64,000 nucleotides of DNA, taken from the NCBI RefSeq assembly GCF_000146325.1, contig NZ_GL397067.1, positions 912,919 to 976,918 of the forward strand. The letters are read 5' to 3'. The translations under genes and the position numbers were made by a program. The notes beneath the pieces were generated by a model, which did not search any database, was not told the origin of the DNA, and was given only the letters and a program-made list of their open reading frames with translations. Of the stretch, positions 54,918-63,760 are shown piece after piece; the stretch's first letter is position 1, and the number at the start of each line of letters is the position of its first letter. This DNA comes from Pediococcus acidilactici DSM 20284. GTDB taxonomy: Bacteria; Bacillota; Bacilli; Lactobacillales; Lactobacillaceae.

Positions 54918-54947
54918 ATTATACCGGAAATTAATTTCCCTTTACAA
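54918..54947 (-). promoter_or_regulatory. Promoter of the riboswitch-ATPase unit
   Basis: On the minus strand TTGTAA (54947-54942) and TATAAT (54923-54918) are 18 bases apart, just upstream of the riboswitch. Confidence 0.78.
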
Positions 54948-54971
54948 GTGACGAGCCTTGAACTTAACAAT

Positions 54972-55790
54972 TTATTTATCAAAAACGGTATACGGCAAAG
55001 CACGTTTATGGGCGGTCCGTTGGTACCAACCTTCAATTTTTTCGGCCGCTGAGTCGCTAACTTCCTTACCTTCTAGATAATCATCAATGTCTTGGTAAGT
55101 CACGCCTAACGCAACCTCATCCGGTAATGCTGGACGTTCATCTTCTAAGTCCGCCGTAGGCACCTTTTCGTAAAGCTCAACGGGCGCGTTTAACGCTTTA
55201 AGCATTGCCTTACCCTGCCGCTTATTCAAGCGCCATAGCGGAACGATGTCCGCGCCGCCATCCCCGAATTTTGTATAAAATCCGGTCACCGATTCGGCCG
55301 CGTGGTCGGTTCCCACCACGATTCCCGCGGTTTCACCCGCGATGCCGTATTGGGCAATCATTCGTTGCCGGGCCTTAATGTTTCCCTTGTTAAAATCGGA
55401 TACCTGAACTCCGGTTGCTTCAATAGCGGCTACCATGGCGTCCGCGGCTGGTTTGATGTCAATTCGTACCACCCGGTCCGCTTGCATAAATTCAATTGCC
55501 TTCATCGCATCCGATTCGTCAGCTTGAACCCCATAAGGTAGGCGGACCGCAATAAATTGGTAATCGGCATTGCCAGTTTCTTCCCGAAGTTCCCGAATTG
55601 CCATCTGTGCCAACGCTCCGGCTAAGGTAGAATCTTGCCCGCCGGAAATGCCAAGGACTAGCGAACGTAAACTAGGAACGCTTTTCAGGTAGCGTTTCAT
55701 AAAATCAACGCTGCGTCGAATTTCTTTTTCTGGGTCAATTGTTGGTTGAACCCGTAAAGCTTCAATAATTTCTTGTTGCATTTTGCGCAT
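54972..55790 (-). CDS. nadE: NAD synthetase (ammonia-dependent)
   Basis: Converts nicotinate adenine dinucleotide to NAD. The 272-residue N-type ATP pyrophosphatase has [17 protein letters not shown] (P-loop) and [26 protein letters not shown]. No glutaminase domain, so it uses ammonia. GGGGGG lies 8 bases before ATG 55790; ATG 55781 is the alternative. It follows pncB by 19 bases; the two complete part of the nicotinate salvage path. Confidence 0.95.
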   Translation of the reverse strand: MRKMQQEIIEALRVQPTIDPEKEIRRSVDFMKRYLKSVPSLRSLVLGISGGQDSTLAGALAQMAIRELREETGNADYQFIAVRLPYGVQADESDAMKAIEFMQADRVVRIDIKPAADAMVAAIEATGVQVSDFNKGNIKARQRMIAQYGIAGETAGIVVGTDHAAESVTGFYTKFGDGGADIVPLWRLNKRQGKAMLKALNAPVELYEKVPTADLEDERPALPDEVALGVTYQDIDDYLEGKEVSDSAAEKIEGWYQRTAHKRALPYTVFDK

Positions 55791-55809
55791 TTTTTACGCC
55801 CCCCAATGA

Positions 55810-57273
55810 TTAAAATTTAAGCTGATTTACGTAATCCCGGACCCGCTTAATGATGGATACCTTGTGATCGTAACATTCTTGTGAAAGATCCACCGGATAG
55901 TCTTGTGGATTTAAATCACGTTTGTATTCATCCCACAAGGAATCCAAACTTTGCCGAGAAAATTCTTTGATTTCCGCTAAGGATGGGCGATCATAAACTA
56001 ACTTGCCGTCCTTAAAAATGGTTTGTAATAACGGTCGAGCTTCAAAATCGGTCACCGTCTTATTGATGTACGTATAGTTGGGGTGGAACATGTATAGCGA
56101 ATCCTTTTCACGAGGGTCTTCATCCCAAAGCGTAATGTAATCTCCTTCTGATTTACCATCTGCCCGCCGAGAAATTCGCCAAACTTGCTTTTTGCCTGGT
56201 GTAGAAACTTTTTCAGCATTGTTAGACAATTTGATGGTGTCGACCATCTTTCCGTCCCGTTCAATGGAAACCATCTTATAAACGGCTCCTAACGCCGGTT
56301 GGTCATAAGCGGTAATTAATTTGGTTCCCACACCCCAAACTTCAATTTTAGCTCCCTGCATCTTTAAGTTTTGGATGGTCTTTTCGTCCAAATCGTTGGA
56401 AGCGTAAATTTTAGCGTTTGGATAACCCGCTTCATCCAACTGTTCGCGAACTCGTTTAGACAGGTAAGCCATGTCACCACTATCGATCCGTACCCCAAGG
56501 AAATTGATCCGGTCGCCCATTTCTTTAGCCACCCGAATTGCGTTAGGCACCCCGCTTTTGAGTGTGTCAAAGGTGTCCACCAAAAAGACACAATCGTGAT
56601 GAGTGGTTGCGTACGCCTTAAACGCATCGTAGTCGTTCATGTAATATTGCACCATTGCGTGAGCGTGAGTTCCGCTAATTGGAATCCCAAACTTCTTCCC
56701 AGCCCGTACGTTACTAGTTGCGTCAAAACCGCCGATGTAAGCCGCCCGGGTTCCCCAAATTGCTGCGTCAAATTCTTGGGCACGGCGCGTTCCGAATTCT
56801 AAAAGCTTGTCTGAGCCAACTACGGATTTAATCCGCGCCGCCTTGGTTGCAATTAAGGTTTGGTAATTGACCACGTTTAAAATTGCCGTTTCCACCAGTT
56901 GACAATCGGCCAGTGGTCCTTCGACTTGTAAGATTGGTTCGTTATTAAAAACTAGGTCGCCTTCCACTGCCGAGCGGATGGTCCCCCGGAAATGGAAATT
57001 CTTTAAAAATTCCAGAAAATCATCCGGATAGCCGCCCACTTCGCGAAGATATTCGATATCACTCGCCGAAAAGTGAAGGTTTTCGATATAGTCAATTACC
57101 CGTTCTAATCCGGCAAAAACTGCGTATCCATTGTCAAAAGGCATTTTACGGAAGAAAACTTCAAAAATTGCCTTTTGATTGTGAATTCCCTTTTGCCAAT
57201 AAGTTTGAATCATGTTGATTTGATAAGCGTCTGTGTGTAAAGTTAATGTGTCATCTGGATATTCTTGTACCAT
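55810..57273 (-). CDS. pncB: Nicotinate phosphoribosyltransferase
   Basis: Makes nicotinate mononucleotide from nicotinate and PRPP. The 487-residue type II PRTase-like protein has LHTDAYQINMIQTYW, LLEFGTRRAQEFDAAIWGTRAAYIGG (split: EFGTRRAQ and AYIGGFDATSN), and FLGVRIDSGDMAYLSKRVRE. RBS GGAG about 11 bases from the ATG. It is transcribed divergently from tagA and co-transcribed with nadE. Confidence 0.95.
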   Translation of the reverse strand: MVQEYPDDTLTLHTDAYQINMIQTYWQKGIHNQKAIFEVFFRKMPFDNGYAVFAGLERVIDYIENLHFSASDIEYLREVGGYPDDFLEFLKNFHFRGTIRSAVEGDLVFNNEPILQVEGPLADCQLVETAILNVVNYQTLIATKAARIKSVVGSDKLLEFGTRRAQEFDAAIWGTRAAYIGGFDATSNVRAGKKFGIPISGTHAHAMVQYYMNDYDAFKAYATTHHDCVFLVDTFDTLKSGVPNAIRVAKEMGDRINFLGVRIDSGDMAYLSKRVREQLDEAGYPNAKIYASNDLDEKTIQNLKMQGAKIEVWGVGTKLITAYDQPALGAVYKMVSIERDGKMVDTIKLSNNAEKVSTPGKKQVWRISRRADGKSEGDYITLWDEDPREKDSLYMFHPNYTYINKTVTDFEARPLLQTIFKDGKLVYDRPSLAEIKEFSRQSLDSLWDEYKRDLNPQDYPVDLSQECYDHKVSIIKRVRDYVNQLKF

Positions 57274-57399
57274 GATGATTATGCTCCTACTCTTTATTTT
57301 TTAAAGTATAAATTTTACTGGTGGACATAAAATACAATTGCTTTAATTTTATCATTTTTGCGCCAAACCGCAATTTTATCGTGAGGAGAACCTTTATAT

Positions 57400-58122
57400 A
57401 TGAAGTTTTCAACTGCCAACGTCTTGGGATTCAATTTTTTACAAACGACCAAGGCCCAATTCTTAGAACAATTACATACCGACCTAGTGGCCCACCAAAA
57501 CCGCTTTGTGGTGACCGCTAATCCAGAAATTATTATGTACGCTAAAAAACATCCCGCTTACGCCCAAATTATTCACCAAGCCGATTATTTAGTGGCCGAT
57601 GGGATTGGCGTCGTGAAAGCAACCCAGCATACCGCCCATCCGCTGCCCGAACGCGTAACCGGCTACGAACTTTTTGAAGAACTTTTGCGTTGGGGAGACG
57701 CACACCATTCGCGAATCTACTTTTTGGGAAGCAAACCGGCCGTGATTGCTCAAGTAATTGCCAAAGTTAACCGCCAATATCCCCACGTGGAAGTCGCTGG
57801 CCATCATGATGGGTATTTTACCGATTTTGCTCCCATCCAAACTGAAATTGAGCAAACCCAGCCGGAAATGGTTTTTGTAGCCACCGGCTTCCCCAAACAA
57901 GAGGAGTTAATCCAAAAGTATCGGCACCTCTCTCCCGCAATTTGGATGGGCATTGGGGGCAGTTTTGACGTCTTTGCTGGAGAAGTCAAGCGTGCTCCCG
58001 AATTTTGGCAAAAGCATAACCTAGAGTGGCTATACCGTTTAATCAGTGATCCCCGCCGGATCAAACGCCAAATCGTGCTTCCAATCTTTATGATTAAAGC
58101 GTGGTGGGCCAACCGCAAATAA
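57400..58122 (+). CDS. tagA: WecG/TagA/CpsF-family glycosyltransferase
   Basis: A 240-residue GT26 enzyme. In Gram-positives TagA adds N-acetylmannosamine to undecaprenyl-PP-GlcNAc to begin wall teichoic acid linkage. Motifs are VTANPEIIMYAKKHP, YLVADGIGVVKATQ, PERVTGYELFEELL and FVATGFPKQEELIQKY, and a C-terminal basic membrane-binding stretch (PRRIKRQIVLP). RBS GTGAGGAG. It stands alone on the plus strand away from other wall genes. Confidence 0.92.
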   Translation: MKFSTANVLGFNFLQTTKAQFLEQLHTDLVAHQNRFVVTANPEIIMYAKKHPAYAQIIHQADYLVADGIGVVKATQHTAHPLPERVTGYELFEELLRWGDAHHSRIYFLGSKPAVIAQVIAKVNRQYPHVEVAGHHDGYFTDFAPIQTEIEQTQPEMVFVATGFPKQEELIQKYRHLSPAIWMGIGGSFDVFAGEVKRAPEFWQKHNLEWLYRLISDPRRIKRQIVLPIFMIKAWWANRK

Positions 58123-58133
58123 CGATGAACACA

Positions 58134-58181
58134 AAAAAACGAGGGTTAGCGTTCTTAAAAAGAACCTAATCCTCGTTTTTA
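58134..58181. terminator. Bidirectional terminator between tagA and nagR
   Basis: AAAACGAGGGTTAG...GTTCTT and AAGAACCTAATCCTCGTTTTT form a long stem with T-runs on both strands, serving two convergent genes. Confidence 0.9.
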
Positions 58182-58230
58182 TGTCTTTGGAATTAAGGGG
58201 TAACCCCCTTCTCAATTCCTCACCAATTAT

Positions 58231-58932
58231 TTACCGATTTAAATAGAATTCAAACCGTTCTCCTACGTATTGCGTTCGTACGTATTCAAACGGCGTACCA
58301 TCTTGGGCGTACGAAACCTGATGAAGGCGTAAAATCGCTGCGCCCCGCTTAACGTCAAGGTATTCGGCAACCTTTTCGGAAGCTAACATCGCCGATACGG
58401 TTTGCTCAGCACGACCAATTACCAGTCCCGCACGCTCTTCCAAAGTGTTGTACAACGACTTGGTTACTTCGGATTTACTAAAGTTAGTAACTAACTTTTC
58501 TGGGATGGTCGCCGTTTCGTAACAGATCGGTACCCCATCCGCATACCGGATCCGTTCCATTCGGAGTACTAAATCTCCATCCGCTAACTTTAATTTTTCA
58601 ATTTCACTTAACGATGGCTCACTAGTATGGTAGGAAATTGTCTTGCTCGATGGTTTCTTACCCTGGGCTTCCGTCAATTCCGTAAAGCTGGTTACTCCAG
58701 AAACTTTTTCTTGGACCTTTTGACTAGCAACGTACGTCCCCGAACCCACCTTACGTTCTAAAATCCCTTCATCAACCAAAGTTGAAATCGCTTGGCGTAA
58801 AGTCATTCGGCTAACTTTAAAATGGTTTGACAGTTCCCGTTCGGCGGGAATCCGCTCACCAACTTTCCATTTTCCTGCTTCAATTGCCTTTTTGATTTCA
58901 TTATGAATCTGAATATATACCGGTGAATTCAT
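58231..58932 (-). CDS. nagR: GntR-family repressor of amino-sugar use (NagR/YvoA type)
   Basis: A 233-residue HutC-subfamily GntR regulator: winged helix (AGKWKVGERIPAERELSNHFKVSRMTLRQA, split: RIPAERELS, VSRMTLRQAI) and UTRA ligand domain (VPICYETATIPEKL). In Bacillus the homologue senses glucosamine-6-phosphate or GlcNAc-6-phosphate and releases a TGGTCTAGACCA-like operator; such a site lies at the nagA promoter (60142-60154). It follows nagA by 27 bases. RBS TAGGAG. Confidence 0.9.
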   Translation of the reverse strand: MNSPVYIQIHNEIKKAIEAGKWKVGERIPAERELSNHFKVSRMTLRQAISTLVDEGILERKVGSGTYVASQKVQEKVSGVTSFTELTEAQGKKPSSKTISYHTSEPSLSEIEKLKLADGDLVLRMERIRYADGVPICYETATIPEKLVTNFSKSEVTKSLYNTLEERAGLVIGRAEQTVSAMLASEKVAEYLDVKRGAAILRLHQVSYAQDGTPFEYVRTQYVGERFEFYLNR

Positions 58933-58959
58933 GATTGTACTCCTACTTGTTTTTAACTA

Positions 58960-60102
58960 TTAATCTTCCTTAGCAAACTTTTTGCCGTAGCTGTAAGTTT
59001 CTAACTTGTTAAGGTCGCCGTCAAAGACGTTTAAATCAGCGTCCTTGCCAACTTCTAAGGTTCCTTTAGAATCTAAGCCAAATTCACGAGCTTGGTTTAC
59101 CGAACTCATTTGGACAGCTTCCGCAATTCCGCAACCAAAGAACTTCATGGCGTTCCGGAAAGCATCATCAAAAGATAGCACTGAACCTGCTAGCGTTCCG
59201 TCAGCTAGACGAGCTTGCTTGTCCTTTACGTAAACTTTTTGTCCGCCAAGTTCACTTTCTCCTTCGGCAATTCCCTTGGCACGCATTGAGTCAGTAACCA
59301 ATTCAATGCGTTCTGGTCCCTTAACTTCATAAGCCAGTTTGAGCATGTCAGGAACGATGTGGAAACCGTCGCAAATTAATTCAGCATAGATGTTGTCTTC
59401 CAACATTACGTGGCCGGTAACTCCTGGTTCACGATGCTTAAATTCACGTTGAGCATTGTATAAGTGAGTTGCATGGGTAACCGTGCTATTTAGCAATTGT
59501 GCACGGGTAGCGTTGGAATGTCCTACTGAAGGAACAATTCCATGATCCAAGCAGTATGCTTCAAATGCATCGGAGCCTGCGTGTTCAGGGGCGATCGTAA
59601 TCAATTTTACCCGACCGCCTGAAAGTTCGTTCCATTTGCCAAGTAATGCTGCGTCCGGGTCCTTAATGTACTCTTCTGGTTGAGCTCCCTTGTACTTCGC
59701 TGAAATGAAGGGACCTTCCAAATGAACCCCTTGGATAACAGGATTTTCTTCCGCAGCCTTGGCCACTCCGCGCATTGATTTTTCAATGTTTTCGTTGGAT
59801 TGAGTCATTGTGGTACAAAAGAAGCTGGTAACTCCTTCGTTGACTACCGCTTGGTTTACCATTTCGTTGATTTGTTCTGGATCGCCATCCATCGCATCAA
59901 AGCCGTAACCTCCGTGGGTATGTACGTCAATGAACCCTGGAACAATAATCTTGCCCCCTGCGTAATAAACTTCGTCGTCACCCTGTGCCTTATATTCACT
60001 CATTGGCCCAACTGCTTCGATGGTCTTACCAAACCGAATGTAGCCGTCTTCAATCTTTTCGAGGCCCGTATAAATTGTCGCATGTCGTAAAACTGTACTC
60101 AT
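58960..60102 (-). CDS. nagA: N-acetylglucosamine-6-phosphate deacetylase
   Basis: Removes acetate from GlcNAc-6-phosphate, feeding wall recycling or glycolysis via glucosamine-6-phosphate. The 380-residue amidohydrolase has IDVHTHGGYGFDAMDG, HLEGPFISAKYKGAQ, VGHSNATRAQL, THLYNAQREFKHREPG and the catalytic Asp in LVTDSMRAKG. RBS GGAGGA. First gene of nagA-nagR. nagB is not adjacent. Confidence 0.96.
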   Translation of the reverse strand: MSTVLRHATIYTGLEKIEDGYIRFGKTIEAVGPMSEYKAQGDDEVYYAGGKIIVPGFIDVHTHGGYGFDAMDGDPEQINEMVNQAVVNEGVTSFFCTTMTQSNENIEKSMRGVAKAAEENPVIQGVHLEGPFISAKYKGAQPEEYIKDPDAALLGKWNELSGGRVKLITIAPEHAGSDAFEAYCLDHGIVPSVGHSNATRAQLLNSTVTHATHLYNAQREFKHREPGVTGHVMLEDNIYAELICDGFHIVPDMLKLAYEVKGPERIELVTDSMRAKGIAEGESELGGQKVYVKDKQARLADGTLAGSVLSFDDAFRNAMKFFGCGIAEAVQMSSVNQAREFGLDSKGTLEVGKDADLNVFDGDLNKLETYSYGKKFAKED

Positions 60103-60133
60103 GAATTTTCCTCCTCTAAGTTAATCTAGCTTC

Positions 60134-60162
60134 ATTATATATCGGTATAGACCAAAAAACAA
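60134..60162 (-). promoter_or_regulatory. nagA promoter with NagR operator
   Basis: On the minus strand TTGTTT (60162-60157) and TATAAT (60139-60134) are 17 bases apart. The spacer contains TGGTCTATACCGA (60154-60142), an 11-of-13-type palindrome close to the TGGTCTAGACCA operator of NagR/YvoA. Binding there would block RNA polymerase. Confidence 0.78.
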
Positions 60163-60169
60163 GATTACC

Positions 60170-60958
60170 TTAACCGTTTTCTTTTGCCACGGTTGCGTCG
60201 ATTCCCTTAACTACGGCTGGGCTAAATCCAGCTTCTTCCATTGCTAATAAACCTGCGACGGTCGTCCCGCCTGGAGAAGAAACTTTATCAATCAATGCGT
60301 AAGGCACTTCATCACTATTGAGCACCATTTGCGCACTGCCTTGTACCATTTGCGCAGCAATCTTGGTGGCGTTAGCTTTAGTCAATCCGTACTTAACGCC
60401 TGCTCGGGAAAGCGCGTCAATAAATAGGTAAGCGTATGCTGGTGCGCTCCCCGCAAGTGCCGCAAAAATCGGAAAGTCATTTTCGGCAACTTCCATAGTT
60501 TTTCCGATCCGAGCAAATAACTCAACCCCCGCTTGGTACGGAGCTGCGTTAAGGTCGCCCGTGGCTTTGACTGCTGTCATTCCTTGCGCAATTTCAACGT
60601 TTACGTTTGGCATTACTCGCAAAATCGGTTGAGCCATGCCTAAAACCGTTTGTAAGTCCGCTAAACTAACGCCAGAAGCAATTGAAACCACCAACTTTTC
60701 TTCAGTTAGTACCGGTTGAATTTCTTCAGCAACCCGCTTAATCACCGTGGGCTTAACTGCCAAAATAATTACGTCTGCCTGTTGGGCTACCGCCGTATTA
60801 TCTGATACTGCGGTTAGTCCGGATTGTTTTGCAAAAGTTTCGTAGTTTTGTGGGTGAGCGCTGTGGACCAAAATATCTTTACCAGCGACATCTTTCTTTA
60901 CTAATCCGCTAATAATTGCCTTGGCCATGTTTCCAACGCCAATAAATCCAAGTTTCAT
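60170..60958 (-). CDS. proC: Pyrroline-5-carboxylate reductase
   Basis: The last step of proline synthesis. The 262-residue protein has LGFIGVGNMAKAIISGLV (NAD(P)H fold), VILAVKPTVIKRV, and the C-terminal signature region DKVSSPGGTTVAGLLAMEEAG. RBS GGGGGAA. proA and proB are not in the window, so whether the pathway is complete cannot be told. Confidence 0.95.
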   Translation of the reverse strand: MKLGFIGVGNMAKAIISGLVKKDVAGKDILVHSAHPQNYETFAKQSGLTAVSDNTAVAQQADVIILAVKPTVIKRVAEEIQPVLTEEKLVVSIASGVSLADLQTVLGMAQPILRVMPNVNVEIAQGMTAVKATGDLNAAPYQAGVELFARIGKTMEVAENDFPIFAALAGSAPAYAYLFIDALSRAGVKYGLTKANATKIAAQMVQGSAQMVLNSDEVPYALIDKVSSPGGTTVAGLLAMEEAGFSPAVVKGIDATVAKENG

Positions 60959-61096
60959 TTGTATTCCCCCGCTTTTCTGTTAATTATTTTAATTTTATCA
61001 TTAAATCCCCGGGAATTATGTAATATTTTATGAAGGTTTAATACTTCTCAAGCAAATCCAACGCCCTTGCCAAAGTATCATGATGCCGCTAAAAAC

Positions 61097-61266
61097 GTGA
61101 CTGAAACTGAGAAAAAAATCATTCTAGAGCGCCGGTTTTTATAAAGTTCAAAGCCATTATGCTCCGCACAACCTAAAAACGACCGTTATGCCAAATTCAG
61201 GCATAATGGTCGAATTTCAGTTAATACTCAAAAACTAGCCGACTTTTTCAATCAGCCTTGATTTTT
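61097..61266 (+). repeat. MITE-like intergenic repeat, family A, divergent copy
   Basis: Contains the second hairpin of the 35184 copy in a better-paired form (CGACCGTTATGCC / GGCATAATGGTCG, 61167-61199) followed by the shared TTTCAGTTAAT and CCGACTTTTT. Ends (CTGAAACTGAGAAAAA; inverted CAATCAGCC at the right) are related to but diverged from the other copies. The first hairpin module is absent. It fills most of the gap between proC and adh. Confidence 0.65.
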
Positions 61267-61363
61267 CATCCTTACGGGTCCTTAAAAGCTGGTCTTACCA
61301 CTGCTTAATGTCTATCAGGCATTTTGGGACACTCCCGTATTTAAAGTTACGTGTCCGTCATCC

Positions 61364-62380
61364 TTATTTATGCATGTCCACAACCATCCGGCCTTCAATT
61401 TGTCCAGCCCGCATTTCATCGATGATGTCATTCACTTCATCCAAACGCCGAGTTTGAACAATAGGTTTAACTTGGCCATCCGCTGCAAACTGGAAGGCTT
61501 CCGCCAAGTCATTCCGGGTGCCGACTAAGGAACCAATTACTTGAATACCGTCTAATACAACTCGCGGAATTGATAAATCCATCGTGTCTACGGGTAGAGC
61601 TACGGCAACTAAAACGCCGCCTGCTTTTAGACAATCGACCGCTGCGTTAAAGGCTGCCTTAGCTACCGCGGTCACTACCGCCGCCTGTGCTCCGCCGCAC
61701 CGTTCCTGAATTATCTTCGCCGGATCTTCTTTGCTAGAATTGATTACCAAATCCGCACCCAGCTTTTGGGCCAGCGCCAATTTATCATCATTAATGTCTA
61801 CCACCGCTAATTTAGCGTTAAACACATTCTTAGCGTACTGAATTGCCAGATTACCTAATCCACCAGCGCCAAACACCGTCAACCATTCTCCAGGACGAAT
61901 TTTAGATTCCTTGATTGCTTTATAAGTAGTTACGCCGGCACAAGTAATTGAACTTGCCGCCACCAGATCCAGATTGTCCGGCACTTTCACCGTGTAATCC
62001 GCCACGACGATTGCCTGTTCTGCCATCGCTCCGTCAACCGTGTATCCGGCATTTTTAGCTTCCCGACAGAAAGTCTCTCGTCCAGTAGTACAATATTCGC
62101 AATGCCCGCAGCCTTCAAAGAACCAGGCGATGGAAACCCGGTCTCCCACCTTTAAGCTGTGCACGTCAGCACCAATTTCGCGAACAATGCCAATTCCTTC
62201 GTGACCAATCACCCGTCCAGGTTGTTCACCAAAGTCACCATTTGCCACGTGGAGGTCCGTATGGCATACCCCACAGTATTCTACGTCAACTAAGGCTTCA
62301 TTGTCCCTAAGCGGCCGTAATTGCTTTTCTACAATATCAACGTACCCATCACTTTGATTCCTAACTACCGCTGCACGCAT
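61364..62380 (-). CDS. adhP: Zinc-dependent alcohol dehydrogenase, AdhP type
   Basis: Reduces acetaldehyde to ethanol (or the reverse) with NADH. The 338-residue medium-chain dehydrogenase has catalytic zinc ligands in [15 protein letters not shown] and [12 protein letters not shown], structural-zinc cysteines [15 protein letters not shown], and the NAD fold [25 protein letters not shown] promoter overlapped by a cre/Rex-like site lies upstream, in line with control by carbon source and redox state. Confidence 0.95.
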   Translation of the reverse strand: MRAAVVRNQSDGYVDIVEKQLRPLRDNEALVDVEYCGVCHTDLHVANGDFGEQPGRVIGHEGIGIVREIGADVHSLKVGDRVSIAWFFEGCGHCEYCTTGRETFCREAKNAGYTVDGAMAEQAIVVADYTVKVPDNLDLVAASSITCAGVTTYKAIKESKIRPGEWLTVFGAGGLGNLAIQYAKNVFNAKLAVVDINDDKLALAQKLGADLVINSSKEDPAKIIQERCGGAQAAVVTAVAKAAFNAAVDCLKAGGVLVAVALPVDTMDLSIPRVVLDGIQVIGSLVGTRNDLAEAFQFAADGQVKPIVQTRRLDEVNDIIDEMRAGQIEGRMVVDMHK

Positions 62381-62426
62381 TTTAATTGCCTCCTTACTAC
62401 ATTAAAAGACTAGTTGCTCCACCTTC

Positions 62427-62465
62427 ATTATAATACTAACGGGTATTTTGTGAAATCGTTTTCTA
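62427..62465 (-). promoter_or_regulatory. adhP promoter with cre-like and Rex-like site
   Basis: On the minus strand TTTCAC (62455-62450) and TATAAT (62432-62427) are 17 bases apart. On the plus strand TGAAATCGTTTTCT (62451-62464) matches the cre consensus at 13 of 14 positions, and TTGTGAA (62448-62454) is a perfect Rex half-site, with a poor second half. Either regulator bound here would cover the -35. Confidence 0.6.
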
Positions 62466-62575
62466 AGATCCGCAAAAAAAATCAAATTTACGATAACTAC
62501 TTAGTCTTCTAATTAAAGAATGCTTATCAACTAGATAACCACTTTTACAGACAATTTAGCCATAAATGAACGCAC

Positions 62576-62609
62576 AAAAAAACTCCACGTCATCGACATG
62601 GAGTTTAAC
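62576..62609 (-). terminator. Terminator of the tRNA-Tyr/tRNA-Gln unit
   Basis: On the minus strand AAACTCCATGT and ACGTGGAGTTT pair (11 bp, one G-U) around CGATG, followed by T7 in total. Confidence 0.92.
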
Positions 62610-62612
62610 TGA

Positions 62613-62684
62613 TTGGGCTAGCTGGGTTCGAACCAGCGCATCACGGGATCAAAACCCGTTGCCTTACCACTTGGCTATAGCCCA
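62613..62684 (-). tRNA. tRNA-Gln (anticodon TTG)
   Basis: Acceptor arms TGGGCTA / TAGCCCA; anticodon arm ACGGG-TTTTGAT-CCCGT gives TTG; T arm with GGTTCGAACC. 72 nucleotides; CCA not encoded. Confidence 0.96.
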
Positions 62685-62687
62685 ATA

Positions 62688-62773
62688 TGGTGGAAGGGAG
62701 TGGATTCGAACCACCGAACCCGAAGGAGCGGATTTACAGTCCGCCGCGTTTAGCCAGACTTCGCTACCCTTCC
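62688..62773 (-). tRNA. tRNA-Tyr (anticodon GTA)
   Basis: Acceptor arms GGAAGGG / CCCTTCC; anticodon loop ACTGTAAAT gives GTA; a long variable arm as expected for tRNA-Tyr; T arm GGTTCGAATCC. The 3' CCA is encoded (62688-62690). It lies 3 bases upstream of tRNA-Gln and is co-transcribed with it. Confidence 0.96.
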
Positions 62774-62861
62774 ATATAAGTTGTCGTCTTATCTATCCGA
62801 CTTAATTATAATAACTAATCTTGAAGAATTTTGCAAGCTTTTTTTGAAACTTTTTTTAAAT

Positions 62862-63674
62862 TTATTCAAGATCAATTATAAGTAATCGCTGAGTCCATTC
62901 AGTAATAAAATTATCCGAATTCCACTCGTTGATTCGTCTCTTATGATATCCGACTGAATTATTATAATATATCCCGCCAGCTGTTGCAAGAGGTTTATAG
63001 TGAAAATGTAGGTGTCCGGATAAAATAATTTTTGGCTGGTATTTTGCTAATAACTTTTCCATTCGGCGGCTCCCCATCATCCCGTTCGCCATGTTCCAAA
63101 AGCGGTAGTCATCAGTGTAGCGAATGTATTCGTGGCGCACTGCAAAATGGGTCATAAAAAGTACTGACTTAGATTGGGTTGCTTGAAGTTGTCGTTCCGT
63201 TTGCTGCAGTACGCGATCCATCCGTTCAATGTCGGAGATTGGCTGCTCAATCGCTGTATCTACCCAAAAAGTTTTTTTCCACCGCCAAAATTGCTCAGGA
63301 GTTTTATCTACGTTATCCGCAAAACTATAATCATACCAGCCGTTATTTCCAATGATGCGCCATTTGGTTCCCGGAACGTCATAAAATTGGTTGTGCAGGT
63401 ACTGCGGGTGTTGCAGCTTTTCTAACCCAGCGTAATCAATGTCATTTAACATATCATGATTTCCCGCAATAAAGAACACCTTGGTCCGTGGCAAGCGGCG
63501 CTGTAATTTTTCCACGTATTCCTTACTACGGTTGAACTTATTAAATAAGTCTCCCGCAATTAAATAAATTCCCACGTGATTGTCTTTAAGGTATTGTGCT
63601 TGCGTTGCCAACGTTTGCTCAATATCAACCTTATTAATGTCCAAATGATTGTCACTAGTCATTGCTACTCTCAA
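62862..63674 (-). CDS. Calcineurin-like metallophosphoesterase
   Basis: A 270-residue phosphoesterase with the dimetal motifs TSDNHLDINK (D-x-H), IAGDLFNKFN, FIAGNHDML (GNHD/E), FMTHFAV and LSGHLHFHY (GHxH). The start is TTG 63674 (LRVAMTSDNHLD) with AGGGGCG 6 bases upstream. The substrate cannot be told; such enzymes include nucleases, nucleotidases and pyrophosphatases. It stands alone between the tRNAs and the peptide transporter. Confidence 0.85.
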   Translation of the reverse strand: MRVAMTSDNHLDINKVDIEQTLATQAQYLKDNHVGIYLIAGDLFNKFNRSKEYVEKLQRRLPRTKVFFIAGNHDMLNDIDYAGLEKLQHPQYLHNQFYDVPGTKWRIIGNNGWYDYSFADNVDKTPEQFWRWKKTFWVDTAIEQPISDIERMDRVLQQTERQLQATQSKSVLFMTHFAVRHEYIRYTDDYRFWNMANGMMGSRRMEKLLAKYQPKIILSGHLHFHYKPLATAGGIYYNNSVGYHKRRINEWNSDNFITEWTQRLLIIDLE

Positions 63675-63713
63675 AACGTTCGCCCCTACTCGTTTGACTT
63701 ATCCTAAATAAAA

Positions 63714-63744
63714 AAGATGAACTAAGCATAACCTAGTTCATCTT
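63714..63744 (-). terminator. Terminator after the POT transporter
   Basis: AAGATGAACTA and TAGTTCATCTT pair around a 9-base loop, followed by T-rich sequence on the minus strand. Confidence 0.9.
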
Positions 63745-63760
63745 GTAAATTCAAATTTTA

